From the NCBI RefSeq assembly GCF_002502735.1, contig NZ_DAQC01000001.1, forward strand, positions 427,229 to 491,228: a DNA stretch of 64,000 nt, read 5' to 3'. A program made the translations under genes and the position numbers. Each line of letters starts with the position of its first letter. The first letter of the stretch is position 1. Positions 33,309-41,422 of this stretch are shown here, one piece after another. Origin of the DNA: Methanoregula sp. UBA64 (GTDB lineage: Archaea; Halobacteriota; Methanomicrobia; Methanomicrobiales; Methanospirillaceae). The notes beneath the pieces are model-generated. The model was not told the origin of the DNA. It worked only from the letters and a program-made list of their open reading frames with translations, and did not search any database.

Positions 33309-33326
33309 AGGTCAGGTGCAGCAAAA

Positions 33327-34127
33327 ATGGCAACCGTTACCTTAACCCCCACGAAAACCCCCGAGCTCATGCTCGAGGCAAACTCGATCACCCCGGATGC
33401 ATTTGCCGGGAAGAACGCAGAGCAGATTGCAAAACTCGAATGCCGGGAAGGCAAGACCTACGTTACCATCGGTGACTTCTTTACCGTTGCCGGCAATGCC
33501 GGAGCAACCGCAGCAGAGACCGACATCGTCATTGCCGGCGACTGCACCCGGGTCAAGTACATCGGCAGCAAGATGACTGCCGGGACCGTGACCGTGAACG
33601 GCAATGCCGATATGTATGTCGGCGGCTGGATGAAAGGCGGCAAGATCCACATCACCGGCAACGTTGACTCCTTCTGTGGTATCGCCATGGAAGGCGGAGA
33701 GATCCTTGTCGACGGCAGGGCCCAGAACCATGTCGGCTGCGCATACCGCGGCGACTGGAGGGGCATGAGGGGCGGCACGATCCGTATTCGGGGCGATGCC
33801 GGCAACGATATCGGGACCTTCATGCTCGGCGGGACCATCATCATCGAGGGCAACGCCTTTATCCACGTCTCCACCCACGCAGAGGGCGGCACCGTTATCA
33901 TCAAGGGCAATGTCGAAGGACGTGTCGGCGGCCAGATGGTCAAGGGCACGATCTATGTCTTTGGCGAGATCAAGTTCATGATGCCCGGCTTCAAGAAAGT
34001 CGACAGCATCGAGCTCGAAGTAGACGGCACGAAAGCGAACTTCGACCACTACATCGGGGATCTCGGGGAACGCCACCCCAAGAGCAAGGGCAAGCTCGTC
34101 TTTGCCGACCTCTATGTCAAGGCATAA
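33327..34127 (+). CDS. fwdC: Formylmethanofuran dehydrogenase subunit C
   Basis: A 266-residue subunit with the repeated G-x-x-x-x-G beta-helix typical of FwdC and of glutamate synthase C-terminal domains, for example GGWMKGGKIHITGNVDS and GTFMLGGTIIIEGNAF. It packs on FwdA and has a scaffold role. AGGTG lies ahead of the ATG. It ends the core operon ferredoxin-D-B-A-C. Confidence 0.96.
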   Translation: MATVTLTPTKTPELMLEANSITPDAFAGKNAEQIAKLECREGKTYVTIGDFFTVAGNAGATAAETDIVIAGDCTRVKYIGSKMTAGTVTVNGNADMYVGGWMKGGKIHITGNVDSFCGIAMEGGEILVDGRAQNHVGCAYRGDWRGMRGGTIRIRGDAGNDIGTFMLGGTIIIEGNAFIHVSTHAEGGTVIIKGNVEGRVGGQMVKGTIYVFGEIKFMMPGFKKVDSIELEVDGTKANFDHYIGDLGERHPKSKGKLVFADLYVKA

Positions 34128-34226
34128 CCCGCACACATTTTTCCCGGTATTCCGGGACGGGCCGGCAGTATCTGTACCTGCGGTCCGTTCCGGGACAATC
34201 CCGGATCCTTTTTACGGAGCAGAACC

Positions 34227-34976
34227 ATGACCGATATCGGCACTGAATTTATCAGGGGCACAAAGTATCCGGACTTCTCGACCGTGGACCTTGTCCTGCG
34301 CAAACCCGAACCTCCAAGCGAACTCCCGGTTCCCGAGGGGGCCACGGTCATCCCGCTCCCGGATCCAAAAAAGATCAAGGTACCCAAAAAGGCTGCTGCC
34401 GATATCATAAAAACCTGGGAACCGACCGCGTTTTTAGCCCGGTCCTCTGTTACGCTCGACGAGCTCTCCGCCCTTCTCTGGTATACGCAGGGGTTCCGTA
34501 TGAGGGTCAACGAAACGCTCGTATTAAAGAATGTACCCTCCAGCGGCTCGCGGTTCCCGCTCGAAACCTACTTTGTTGCCGGGGAAGTAGAGGGGCTCGA
34601 ATCCGGGCTGTACCGGTATATCCCGAGCACCCACAGCATCATTGCCCTCAAAGTCGATTCCGGGCTGCCCCTTGAAATGGCAACGGCCAGCATGAATTTC
34701 AAGATCGTTACCCGGGCTGCGGTCACCTTTATCTGGGTCGCGGTCCCGTACCGCTCGGTCTGGGCCCTCGGGAAACGCGGGTACCGGAGCGCTTTCTTCG
34801 AGGCCGGCCATACCTGCCAGGAGCTGATCATGATCGGCAGCTGTTTCGGGTACGATGTCCAGCCCATCGATACCTTCCATGATGATATGGTAGCCCAGAT
34901 TACCGGCATCGACCCGGACACCCAGTGGGCGCTCTACCTGGCCGCGGTCGGTCAGCGCCAGCGCGAGATAGAATAA
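34227..34976 (+). CDS. SagB/ThcOx-type nitroreductase-family oxidoreductase
   Basis: A 249-residue FMN-dependent oxidoreductase of the SagB-type dehydrogenase group. FLARSSVTLDELSALLWYTQGF carries the conserved start of the nitroreductase fold, and the end has FEAGHTCQELIMIGSCFGYDV with the typical helix. In bacteria SagB-type enzymes oxidise azolines in peptide natural products, but archaeal stand-alone copies without cyclodehydratase genes have unknown roles. None of the partner genes is here. A GGAG ribosome site is 8 bp ahead of the ATG. Confidence 0.88.
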   Translation: MTDIGTEFIRGTKYPDFSTVDLVLRKPEPPSELPVPEGATVIPLPDPKKIKVPKKAAADIIKTWEPTAFLARSSVTLDELSALLWYTQGFRMRVNETLVLKNVPSSGSRFPLETYFVAGEVEGLESGLYRYIPSTHSIIALKVDSGLPLEMATASMNFKIVTRAAVTFIWVAVPYRSVWALGKRGYRSAFFEAGHTCQELIMIGSCFGYDVQPIDTFHDDMVAQITGIDPDTQWALYLAAVGQRQREIE

Positions 34977-35152
34977 AAAATGTTATTGCTTTTATTTTAA
35001 CGTACCCGGTGTTATAAGCGAATTCTTTATTGAGGATTACCGGGATAGGGTACCTGACAGATTTCCCCCCGGATAACACCGGGCCGTGCCGGTACAAAAG
35101 GTGGTTTGGGATGTAGTTCCCGCCAGGGCAGTCTTTTTGCGGTGATGGAGCC

Positions 35153-37051
35153 ATGGTGAAACGCTATCTCTCGTTATGTTCGTTCGATGAAGCCCTGCGC
35201 CAGCTCCGCACATCGTTTCCCTCCCCGGGTCGGACCGAGACCGTGCATGTGGCCGCGGCGCTCGGCCGTGCCGTTGCCGCCCCGCTCTATGCCCGGTACT
35301 CGGTGCCCGAAGTCAACCTTGCCGCAATGGACGGCATTGCGGTAAAGAGCCGGGACACGTTCGGCGCCTCCGACCAGAACCCGGTCACCCTCCGCGATTA
35401 TGCCCGGGTCAATACCGGCAATGTCATCCCGGACTCATTCGATGCCGTCATCATGATCGAGGACACCTGGGAGGATGGCGACGCCTTCCAGATCCGGAAA
35501 GCCGCCGCACCCTGGCAGCATGTGCGCCCGGCCGGGGAGGATATCCGGGAGGGCAGGCTCGTCCTCCCCCGGGGCCACGTGATACGGGCGTTCGATATCG
35601 GGGCGCTCGCAACCTACGGGATCGACCGGCTTGACGTGACCACGGCAAATGTCGGGATCATCCCCACGGGAAGCGAACTTGTCCCGCTGGGCGAGCGGCC
35701 CCGGCCCGGCCAGGTCGTGGAGAGCAACACGGTCATGGCGCAGGTCCTTTTAGGGTCCATGGGCGCCCACTGCACCCGCCTTCCCATAGTAAAAGACGAA
35801 CCGGAGCTGGTGAAGAACGCCCTTGTACAGGCTGCCAGTGCAAACGATCTCGTGATAATCTCCGCCGGTTCCTCGGCAGGAACCCGGGATTATACGGCCG
35901 GCGCGATCGCGGCCGCGGGCGAGCTGCTCTTCCACGGTGTCGCGGTCAAGCCGGGAAAGCCCATGATGCTCGGGAAGATCGGCAGTACCCCGGTGATCGG
36001 CCTGCCGGGCTATCCTTTGGCTGCCCAGACCGTGCTCCGCGAGTTTGCCGTCCCCCTTCTTGAAACCTGGGGACTTGCCCCGGTCCCGAAATACCCGGTA
36101 AAAGCCCGGCTCGCCACCCCGCTCGCCTCCGATCTCGGCTTTGACGAGTTCGTGCCGGTCTCGGTCGGGAGGATCGGCGACCGGTACTGGGGCATGCCCC
36201 GGTCGCGGGGCGCGGTCGTGCAGATGGCAAGCGTCCGGTCAAACGGCTATACCCACATCCCCGCCTCAATAGAAGGATACGAGGCCGGCCACGAGCTCGA
36301 AGTCTTTCTGACCACCGACCCGGCAAATATCGAGCGGACGCTGATCTTCTCCGGCGCCATCGACCCGATCCTCGAAGAACTGGGAAACATTGCCCACGAC
36401 CAGGGGCTCTTCATCCACACGGGAAGCGCCGGTAACACCGGGGCCATCCTCTCGCTCGAACGCAATGCCTGCCACGCAGCACCGATGAGCCTGCCGGCGT
36501 TTTCGCTCATAAAAGAGTGCCGGTTTATCCGTCCCGGCCTTGCCAGCCTCGATCTCGTCTTTGTCAATGTTGCATCGCAGGAGCAGGGGATTGCCTCGGT
36601 AAAAGAGGTCTCGTTAGACCATCTCGATGCTCTCTGCTGGATCAATGCGCGGAAGGATTCGCCGGCCCGGATCCTCTTTGATTCCCTGCTCTCGTCCCGC
36701 AATATCCCCCCATCCAGGATCCGGGGCTACGGGAACGAAGCTGCCACGCCCGGCGCGGTTGCAGCGGCCATCAAAGCGGGGCAGGCGGATGCCGGGATCT
36801 GTTCTAAAGCCCTTGCCGCCTCCCACAATCTCCGGTTCTACCCGGTGGCAAAAGAGCACTACGAGCTCGTGATGCGCCGGGAGATGCTTGCCGATCCCCG
36901 CATGGTCACCCTTATCTCCCTGATAAAAAGCCCTGAGTTTACGGCCCATCTCGAACGCTCGGGCGCTTATGATACGAGTCTTACCGGCCAGATCCGGGAC
37001 GCATCCGCGAAAACGATCGAGATTGCCGGCGCCCGCCCCGTGACACCGTAG
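35153..37051 (+). CDS. Molybdopterin biosynthesis protein MoeA fused to a periplasmic-binding-like domain
   Basis: A 632-residue two-domain protein. Residues 1 to about 400 are MoeA, which inserts molybdate or tungstate into adenylated molybdopterin. VNLAAMDGIAVKS, the PAGEDI motif near 122-127, IIPTGSELVPLGERP and VKPGKPMMLGKIGSTPVIGLPGYP are all standard. Residues about 400-632 resemble the substrate-binding-protein-like (PBP-like) domain seen attached to archaeal MoeA, perhaps an oxyanion sensor. The usual GSGTR turn of that domain is here DSPARILFDSLL, so anion binding may be altered. It fits the cofactor need of Fwd and FdhA nearby. Confidence 0.92.
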   Translation: MVKRYLSLCSFDEALRQLRTSFPSPGRTETVHVAAALGRAVAAPLYARYSVPEVNLAAMDGIAVKSRDTFGASDQNPVTLRDYARVNTGNVIPDSFDAVIMIEDTWEDGDAFQIRKAAAPWQHVRPAGEDIREGRLVLPRGHVIRAFDIGALATYGIDRLDVTTANVGIIPTGSELVPLGERPRPGQVVESNTVMAQVLLGSMGAHCTRLPIVKDEPELVKNALVQAASANDLVIISAGSSAGTRDYTAGAIAAAGELLFHGVAVKPGKPMMLGKIGSTPVIGLPGYPLAAQTVLREFAVPLLETWGLAPVPKYPVKARLATPLASDLGFDEFVPVSVGRIGDRYWGMPRSRGAVVQMASVRSNGYTHIPASIEGYEAGHELEVFLTTDPANIERTLIFSGAIDPILEELGNIAHDQGLFIHTGSAGNTGAILSLERNACHAAPMSLPAFSLIKECRFIRPGLASLDLVFVNVASQEQGIASVKEVSLDHLDALCWINARKDSPARILFDSLLSSRNIPPSRIRGYGNEAATPGAVAAAIKAGQADAGICSKALAASHNLRFYPVAKEHYELVMRREMLADPRMVTLISLIKSPEFTAHLERSGAYDTSLTGQIRDASAKTIEIAGARPVTP

Positions 37052-37151
37052 CCGCCAGCTCCGGTACCACCGCTGGCATTTTATAGTGCGCCTGCGGACA
37101 GTTCCACAACGGTCCACCGGACCACACGTAGTAATAACGGGAGTTTTTACC

Positions 37152-38582
37152 ATGGACATGCTCATCAACGGTGCCGCCGCTCAGGCAGCTGAAAATTCCT
37201 GGATCGATGTCACCAATCCGGCAACCGGCGAAGTGATCGACCGGGTCCCGGACGGATCCCGGGAAGAGATAAACGCTGCCGTGGAAGCCGCGGATGCAGC
37301 GTTTGCGGGCTGGTCGGAGACCACGATGCGGGAACGGGGGCTCCTCCTGTACCGTGCCGCCGGCCTGATCCGGCGGGACTATAAGGATCTCGGCCGGCTC
37401 CTCACGAACGAGCAGGGAAAACCGCTCCGCGAAGCAACCGACGAGGTCCGGGGCTGCGCCAATATCCTTGAATATTATGCTGCAATTGCCGGCCAGCCCG
37501 CGGGTGAATCGGTCTCCTTAGGGAAAGCCGGGGACTGTCTTGTCAACCGGGTCCCGCTTGGAGTCTGTGGGGCGATCATCCCGTGGAACATGCCGGTGAT
37601 CATCATGGGCTGGAAGGTGGGTCCTGCGCTTCTTGCAGGAAACACGCTTGTCCTCAAACCGGCGTCTGCCACGCCGCTCACGAACCTGAAGATCGCGGCA
37701 CTCCTCCAGGAGGCGGGCCTGCCCGCAGGAGTACTCAACGTAGTTACCGGCCCGGGGGAGACCGCCGGCGCTGCGCTTGCCGGCCACACATTGGTAAAAA
37801 AGCTCTCCTTTACCGGCAACTACGTCACCGGAAAGAAGATCCGCGAACTGGCAGGCAGCCATCTCTCCTCGCTCACGCTCGAACTGGGAGGTTCCGACCC
37901 GATGATCGTCATGGCCGATGCTGATATCGACAAGGCGGTCGAAGGGGCGGTCCGGGGCCGGTTTTATAATGCCGGCCAGATCTGCACCGCGGTAAAACGG
38001 CTCTTCCTCCACGAGAAGATCGCCGGGGAGTTCATGCAAAAACTCACTGTAAAACTGGAGGGCATGAAGGTAGGAAACGGCCTCCTGCCGCATATCGACA
38101 TGGGCCCGCTCAACAGCAGCGAGCAGCTCGCAAGAACGGTATCTGCTGTCGAGACCACGAAAGAACGGGAGGAAGGAACCGTCCGTTCGGGCGGGTGCAG
38201 GCTTGCCGGCCCCGGGTTCGATACCGGGTTCTTCTATTCCCCGACCCTCATTGCGGACGTTGCACCGGATGCCGCGATCCTGCAAGACGAGGTTTTCGGC
38301 CCGGTTCTTCCGGTCGTGACCGTTCCCGACCTTGCCTCCGCGATCCGGGAAGCGAACCGGTCGAAGTACGGTCTCGGGGCTTCGGTCTGGACTAAAGATC
38401 TCGGTACGGTCAAACAGGTGTACCGCGATATCCATGCGGGAATTGTCTGGGTCAACCGCCACCTTACGGTGCCGCCCGAGGTCCCGTTCGGGGGAACGGA
38501 AGAGAGCGGGGTCGGGCGCGAAAACGGGTACAAAGCCCTTGACAGTTACACCCAGTCAAAGACGCTCTACCTGGGCTGGTAG
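37152..38582 (+). CDS. NAD(P)-dependent aldehyde dehydrogenase
   Basis: A 476-residue member of the aldehyde dehydrogenase superfamily. The catalytic cysteine is in NAGQICTAVKRL, the general base glutamate in LTLELGGSDP, and the NAD-binding turn in KLSFTGNYVTGK. The tail PFGGTEESGVGRENG is the usual C-terminal loop. It is close to the succinate-semialdehyde and lactaldehyde dehydrogenase groups; methanogen lactaldehyde dehydrogenase (CofA) makes lactate for F420, which is possible here but not proven. The start at 37152 matches GGGAG upstream; an earlier in-frame ATG is unlikely. Confidence 0.9.
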   Translation: MDMLINGAAAQAAENSWIDVTNPATGEVIDRVPDGSREEINAAVEAADAAFAGWSETTMRERGLLLYRAAGLIRRDYKDLGRLLTNEQGKPLREATDEVRGCANILEYYAAIAGQPAGESVSLGKAGDCLVNRVPLGVCGAIIPWNMPVIIMGWKVGPALLAGNTLVLKPASATPLTNLKIAALLQEAGLPAGVLNVVTGPGETAGAALAGHTLVKKLSFTGNYVTGKKIRELAGSHLSSLTLELGGSDPMIVMADADIDKAVEGAVRGRFYNAGQICTAVKRLFLHEKIAGEFMQKLTVKLEGMKVGNGLLPHIDMGPLNSSEQLARTVSAVETTKEREEGTVRSGGCRLAGPGFDTGFFYSPTLIADVAPDAAILQDEVFGPVLPVVTVPDLASAIREANRSKYGLGASVWTKDLGTVKQVYRDIHAGIVWVNRHLTVPPEVPFGGTEESGVGRENGYKALDSYTQSKTLYLGW

Positions 38583-38690
38583 GTCTGCCGGCCCGTCCCG
38601 CACATTTTTTTAAGCCTGCCGGTCTTTTTGGCCGGACAAAAGATCCGGCAATTTTTTTTTTAGCGCGAAAAAAGGTTGTCAGTTGACCAG

Positions 38691-38720
38691 CCGATTATCG
38701 GATAATTATCCGATAATCGG
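38691..38720. promoter_or_regulatory. Perfect 30-bp palindrome made of two 11-bp near-palindromes
   Basis: The sequence is its own reverse complement over 30 bp. It consists of CCGATTATCGG and CCGATAATCGG separated by ATAATTAT. Such a double dyad is typical of a cooperative operator for a dimeric regulator, but it is located between two convergent gene ends rather than upstream of a start, so its role is unclear. Confidence 0.6.
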
Positions 38721-38833
38721 ATGTACAACTTACTATAATTTTTCAGCTTCGACGTGAATTTTTCGGCAGTCCCGGATTTTTCTATAAAATTTCCGGATCG
38801 CCCGGGCCGGCAAAAATTTTTCGGGCCAAAAAA

Positions 38834-38873
38834 GATCCGGGTTTTTTCTTTTCGCAAAAGAAAAAACCGGATC
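38834..38873. terminator. Long hairpin, probable bidirectional terminator
   Basis: GATCCGG-GTTTTTTCTTTT pairs with AAAAGAAAAAAC-CGGATC around a CGC loop, with one bulged G. Either strand would leave a U-run within the stem. It lies 130 bp beyond the end of the exported protein gene. Confidence 0.5.
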
Positions 38874-39002
38874 GGAACCGTAAGAAAAATTCCTGGATGA
38901 ATCTCCAGTACTGCATTGCTCCTGCACGTGGAGCCTTCGCTTTTTCCGGGAGAATCTGTGAAAAGAAGAAGGTTTGTAAAAAGGGATTCTGGCAGGCAGG
39001 GC

Positions 39003-40067
39003 CTAGTCTTTCTTAAACAACGCTACTGCCAGTACGAGACCGGCTATGCCGATGACTGCCGGCAGGGAAGCCTTCTGCGTGGTTGCCGGGACCGTTGTCT
39101 GCGCCGGCTGGGCGGTAGTCACCGGTGCCATTGAGACCGTCTGGTTCGCGGTAACTGTCGCTGCCGTTGTAGTCGCGGGAGTAGTTATTACGGGCAGCCC
39201 GCAGGTGTCCCCGCTGCCGGCGCAAACTACATTGAACGTGGTCGATGCCGTTGCGGCCTGCTTCACGCCCGAGACCTTCACGATATACTCATCCGGGGTA
39301 AACGTGGAGGTATCGACATCGAACGACCAGGTGTTCTTTCCCCCGCTGCCGGCAACGACCTTGACCATGCCGCTCGCCCCGGAGAATCCGGAGGGCTGGT
39401 TCTTCGTGGTGGGCTGGTAGGAAGACGAGACGATCTCTACCTGGAGATTATCGCCCGGGGCAAGGCTCGTAGTCCCGTTGATGGTGAAGACATCACCGGT
39501 GTGCTTGTCGCCGATCGGGGCGATGACAACGGTCGGGTTGCTCACAAAGAACGAGACCGTGGCGAACGTGTCGTCGATATTCTGGTTTGCCACTGCCTGG
39601 ATGAGTGCCGCAGCGGCATTCGTGCTCTGGAGGCTGCTGCTGCCGGTCATCTTAAAGAGCGTCTGGCCGGAGATCTGGTTTTTGACCGAGCCGGTGGCCG
39701 AATCGTAGGTAACATCGAACTGCCCGTTCATCATCGGGTGCTGGACAAGGACAAAGTACTGGCCCGTGGCAAGGTTTGCAGTGTCGGCTTTTGAAAGCTC
39801 GTACTCATAGGAATTATCCGAATTGACCTGCACGTTGGAGATCTTGACAAAATTGTACCCGATAAACCAGATCTGGAGGCCGGCCTGCGGGTGGCCGGTG
39901 GCGATGCCCCGGATATAGACCGGGTCGCCCTGCGAGATCGTGGTTGTTGTCGCAGAACTCCCCGGGGTAAGGGTGACCGCGGATACTGCGGGGACTGCGG
40001 CCAGAAAACCGATAAGCAGGAGGCAGAGCAGGGGGACGGTATGTCCCGTATGGGAAAGGCGAACCAT
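39003..40067 (-). CDS. Exported surface protein, DUF3821-like
   Basis: A 354-residue protein: a signal peptide (LCLLLIGFLAAVPAVSA), then a beta-rich exported domain starting with a GDPVYIRGIATGHP-like repeat seen in Methanomicrobiales DUF3821 proteins, a Thr/Pro-rich linker, a hydrophobic C-terminal helix (AVIGIAGLVLAVALF) and KKD. This resembles archaeal S-layer-like proteins with a C-terminal anchor. The start at 40067 is chosen for the signal peptide; a longer reading adds 32 unlikely residues. Confidence 0.82.
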   Translation of the reverse strand: MVRLSHTGHTVPLLCLLLIGFLAAVPAVSAVTLTPGSSATTTTISQGDPVYIRGIATGHPQAGLQIWFIGYNFVKISNVQVNSDNSYEYELSKADTANLATGQYFVLVQHPMMNGQFDVTYDSATGSVKNQISGQTLFKMTGSSSLQSTNAAAALIQAVANQNIDDTFATVSFFVSNPTVVIAPIGDKHTGDVFTINGTTSLAPGDNLQVEIVSSSYQPTTKNQPSGFSGASGMVKVVAGSGGKNTWSFDVDTSTFTPDEYIVKVSGVKQAATASTTFNVVCAGSGDTCGLPVITTPATTTAATVTANQTVSMAPVTTAQPAQTTVPATTQKASLPAVIGIAGLVLAVALFKKD

Positions 40068-40168
40068 GAAATTACACCTGGTATACAGGCATTTTTGCGT
40101 GCCCGCTAGAAAAGCATGCGGGTAAACCGGCTTTTGCCGGGTGTTCATCCACGGGGCCGGCAAAAAAG

Positions 40169-41419
40169 TTACCGGGGAAGCGGGTTGAACACGTTCTCGT
40201 AGATCATGTCGCTGCCGGTGTTTGCGAGCCGGGCACGTTCTGCCCGTTCTTCCACGAACGCATGGGGCGGGAGTTCCCGGTCAACTCCCGGCACATACCC
40301 GAACATCTTCTCAAGCTCCACATGCTGGGCATGCATAAAAAGGCTGTTTGGGATCTCCATGGGGCAGACATCCTCGCACTGCCCGCAGTTCACGCAGGAG
40401 TCCGCAATGTGGGCGAAACGGATGAGGTGGAACATGAAACTGACCGGAAGCTCGCCCGGCGGGACATAGACCGGGTTTTTCGTACTGCAGTCCACACAGT
40501 AGCAGATCGGGCACTGGCTGATGCACTGGTAGCACTTGATGCACCGCGAGGTCTCTTTCATGATAACCTGTAAACGGTCCCTTCCCTCGCCAAGACCCTC
40601 GAAGTCGCGCCTGCGCCACATCTGGCCAAGCCTGAGCATCGCATCCTCGATTTTCGCCCGGATCCCGATCCCTTTCGGGTCCGGGGCTTCGGTGGCAAGG
40701 ATGCCGGTTTTTACCGCCCCGTCGAGAAGAGCTGCACCTTTTTCGGAACAGACTTCTACAAAGGTTGCTTTTCCTGCACGGGAACCGATAACACCCCAGT
40801 TTCCGCAGGCGAGATCGGCCTGGCGCGGGATCTTCATCGTACAGCGGCGGCAGTTTGGCCTGCGGCCGAATCCGGCCTCTTCGAGTTCGTCCACGGAGAT
40901 GCCCTTGTGGCCCCCCGTATACCCGATGATGAACTGGCCCTTATCGATCTCTTCCCTGTACACTGTGTTCGGGTCAATCCCGTACTTTTCGGCGATCATG
41001 GTGCGGGCGGTCACCGGGTTAACCGATCCCCCGCAGTTGACGCCGATCATGATAATCCGGTCAAGGTCGAGCTGCCTGCGCTTGGCCAGCTCATAGAATG
41101 CCATTGCATCGCAGCCCTTGACCGTGACGCCGATCCTTGTGTGCTTTGAACCCCCCAGGTACTTTTTTATGAGTTTTGGCAGGAGGAGCGTACCGCAGTG
41201 GAGCGAGCCGGCAGTCTTTGCAAGATCGTCCGGGTCGGTGATGATGACCGGTTTTGCATCGTAGAGGTCCACGCCTTTGGTGACCGCAAGTACTGCATCG
41301 ACCGTCTTTGACGCGAGCGCATATTTCCAGAGCGCCGTGACAGCTCCGCCGAGCTCGGCCTTCTCCCGGATTCCGGCGTCCGTGGTCCATGCATAGAGCA
41401 GGTCGCCTTTCTTTGTCAC
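40169..41419 (-). CDS. fdhB: F420-dependent formate dehydrogenase beta subunit
   Basis: A 416-residue FrhB/FdhB-family subunit that passes electrons between the pterin subunit and coenzyme F420 through FAD and iron-sulfur clusters. GVNCGGSVNP and CGNWGVIGSRAGKA are family motifs. Two cluster motifs, CIKCYQCISQCP and CVNCGQCEDVCP, are visible. The GTG start is 3 bp after the fdhA stop, and a GAGG site lies inside the fdhA end, so the pair is co-translated. Confidence 0.95.
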   Translation of the reverse strand: MTKKGDLLYAWTTDAGIREKAELGGAVTALWKYALASKTVDAVLAVTKGVDLYDAKPVIITDPDDLAKTAGSLHCGTLLLPKLIKKYLGGSKHTRIGVTVKGCDAMAFYELAKRRQLDLDRIIMIGVNCGGSVNPVTARTMIAEKYGIDPNTVYREEIDKGQFIIGYTGGHKGISVDELEEAGFGRRPNCRRCTMKIPRQADLACGNWGVIGSRAGKATFVEVCSEKGAALLDGAVKTGILATEAPDPKGIGIRAKIEDAMLRLGQMWRRRDFEGLGEGRDRLQVIMKETSRCIKCYQCISQCPICYCVDCSTKNPVYVPPGELPVSFMFHLIRFAHIADSCVNCGQCEDVCPMEIPNSLFMHAQHVELEKMFGYVPGVDRELPPHAFVEERAERARLANTGSDMIYENVFNPLPR

Positions 41420-41422
41420 ACT

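Larger units (their letters stand above)
38583..39002. other. Intergenic region with terminators and a perfect palindrome
   Basis: After the aldehyde dehydrogenase there are T-rich terminator-like stretches (T7 near 38606, T10 near 38652). A 30-bp perfect palindrome lies at 38691-38720, and a long A/T-rich hairpin at 38834-38873 may terminate the convergent minus-strand gene. No coding frame with sensible composition is seen. Confidence 0.65.

Noticed and set aside
40911..41149. Frames antisense to fdhB
   Set aside because: They overlap a certain gene and have no domain content.
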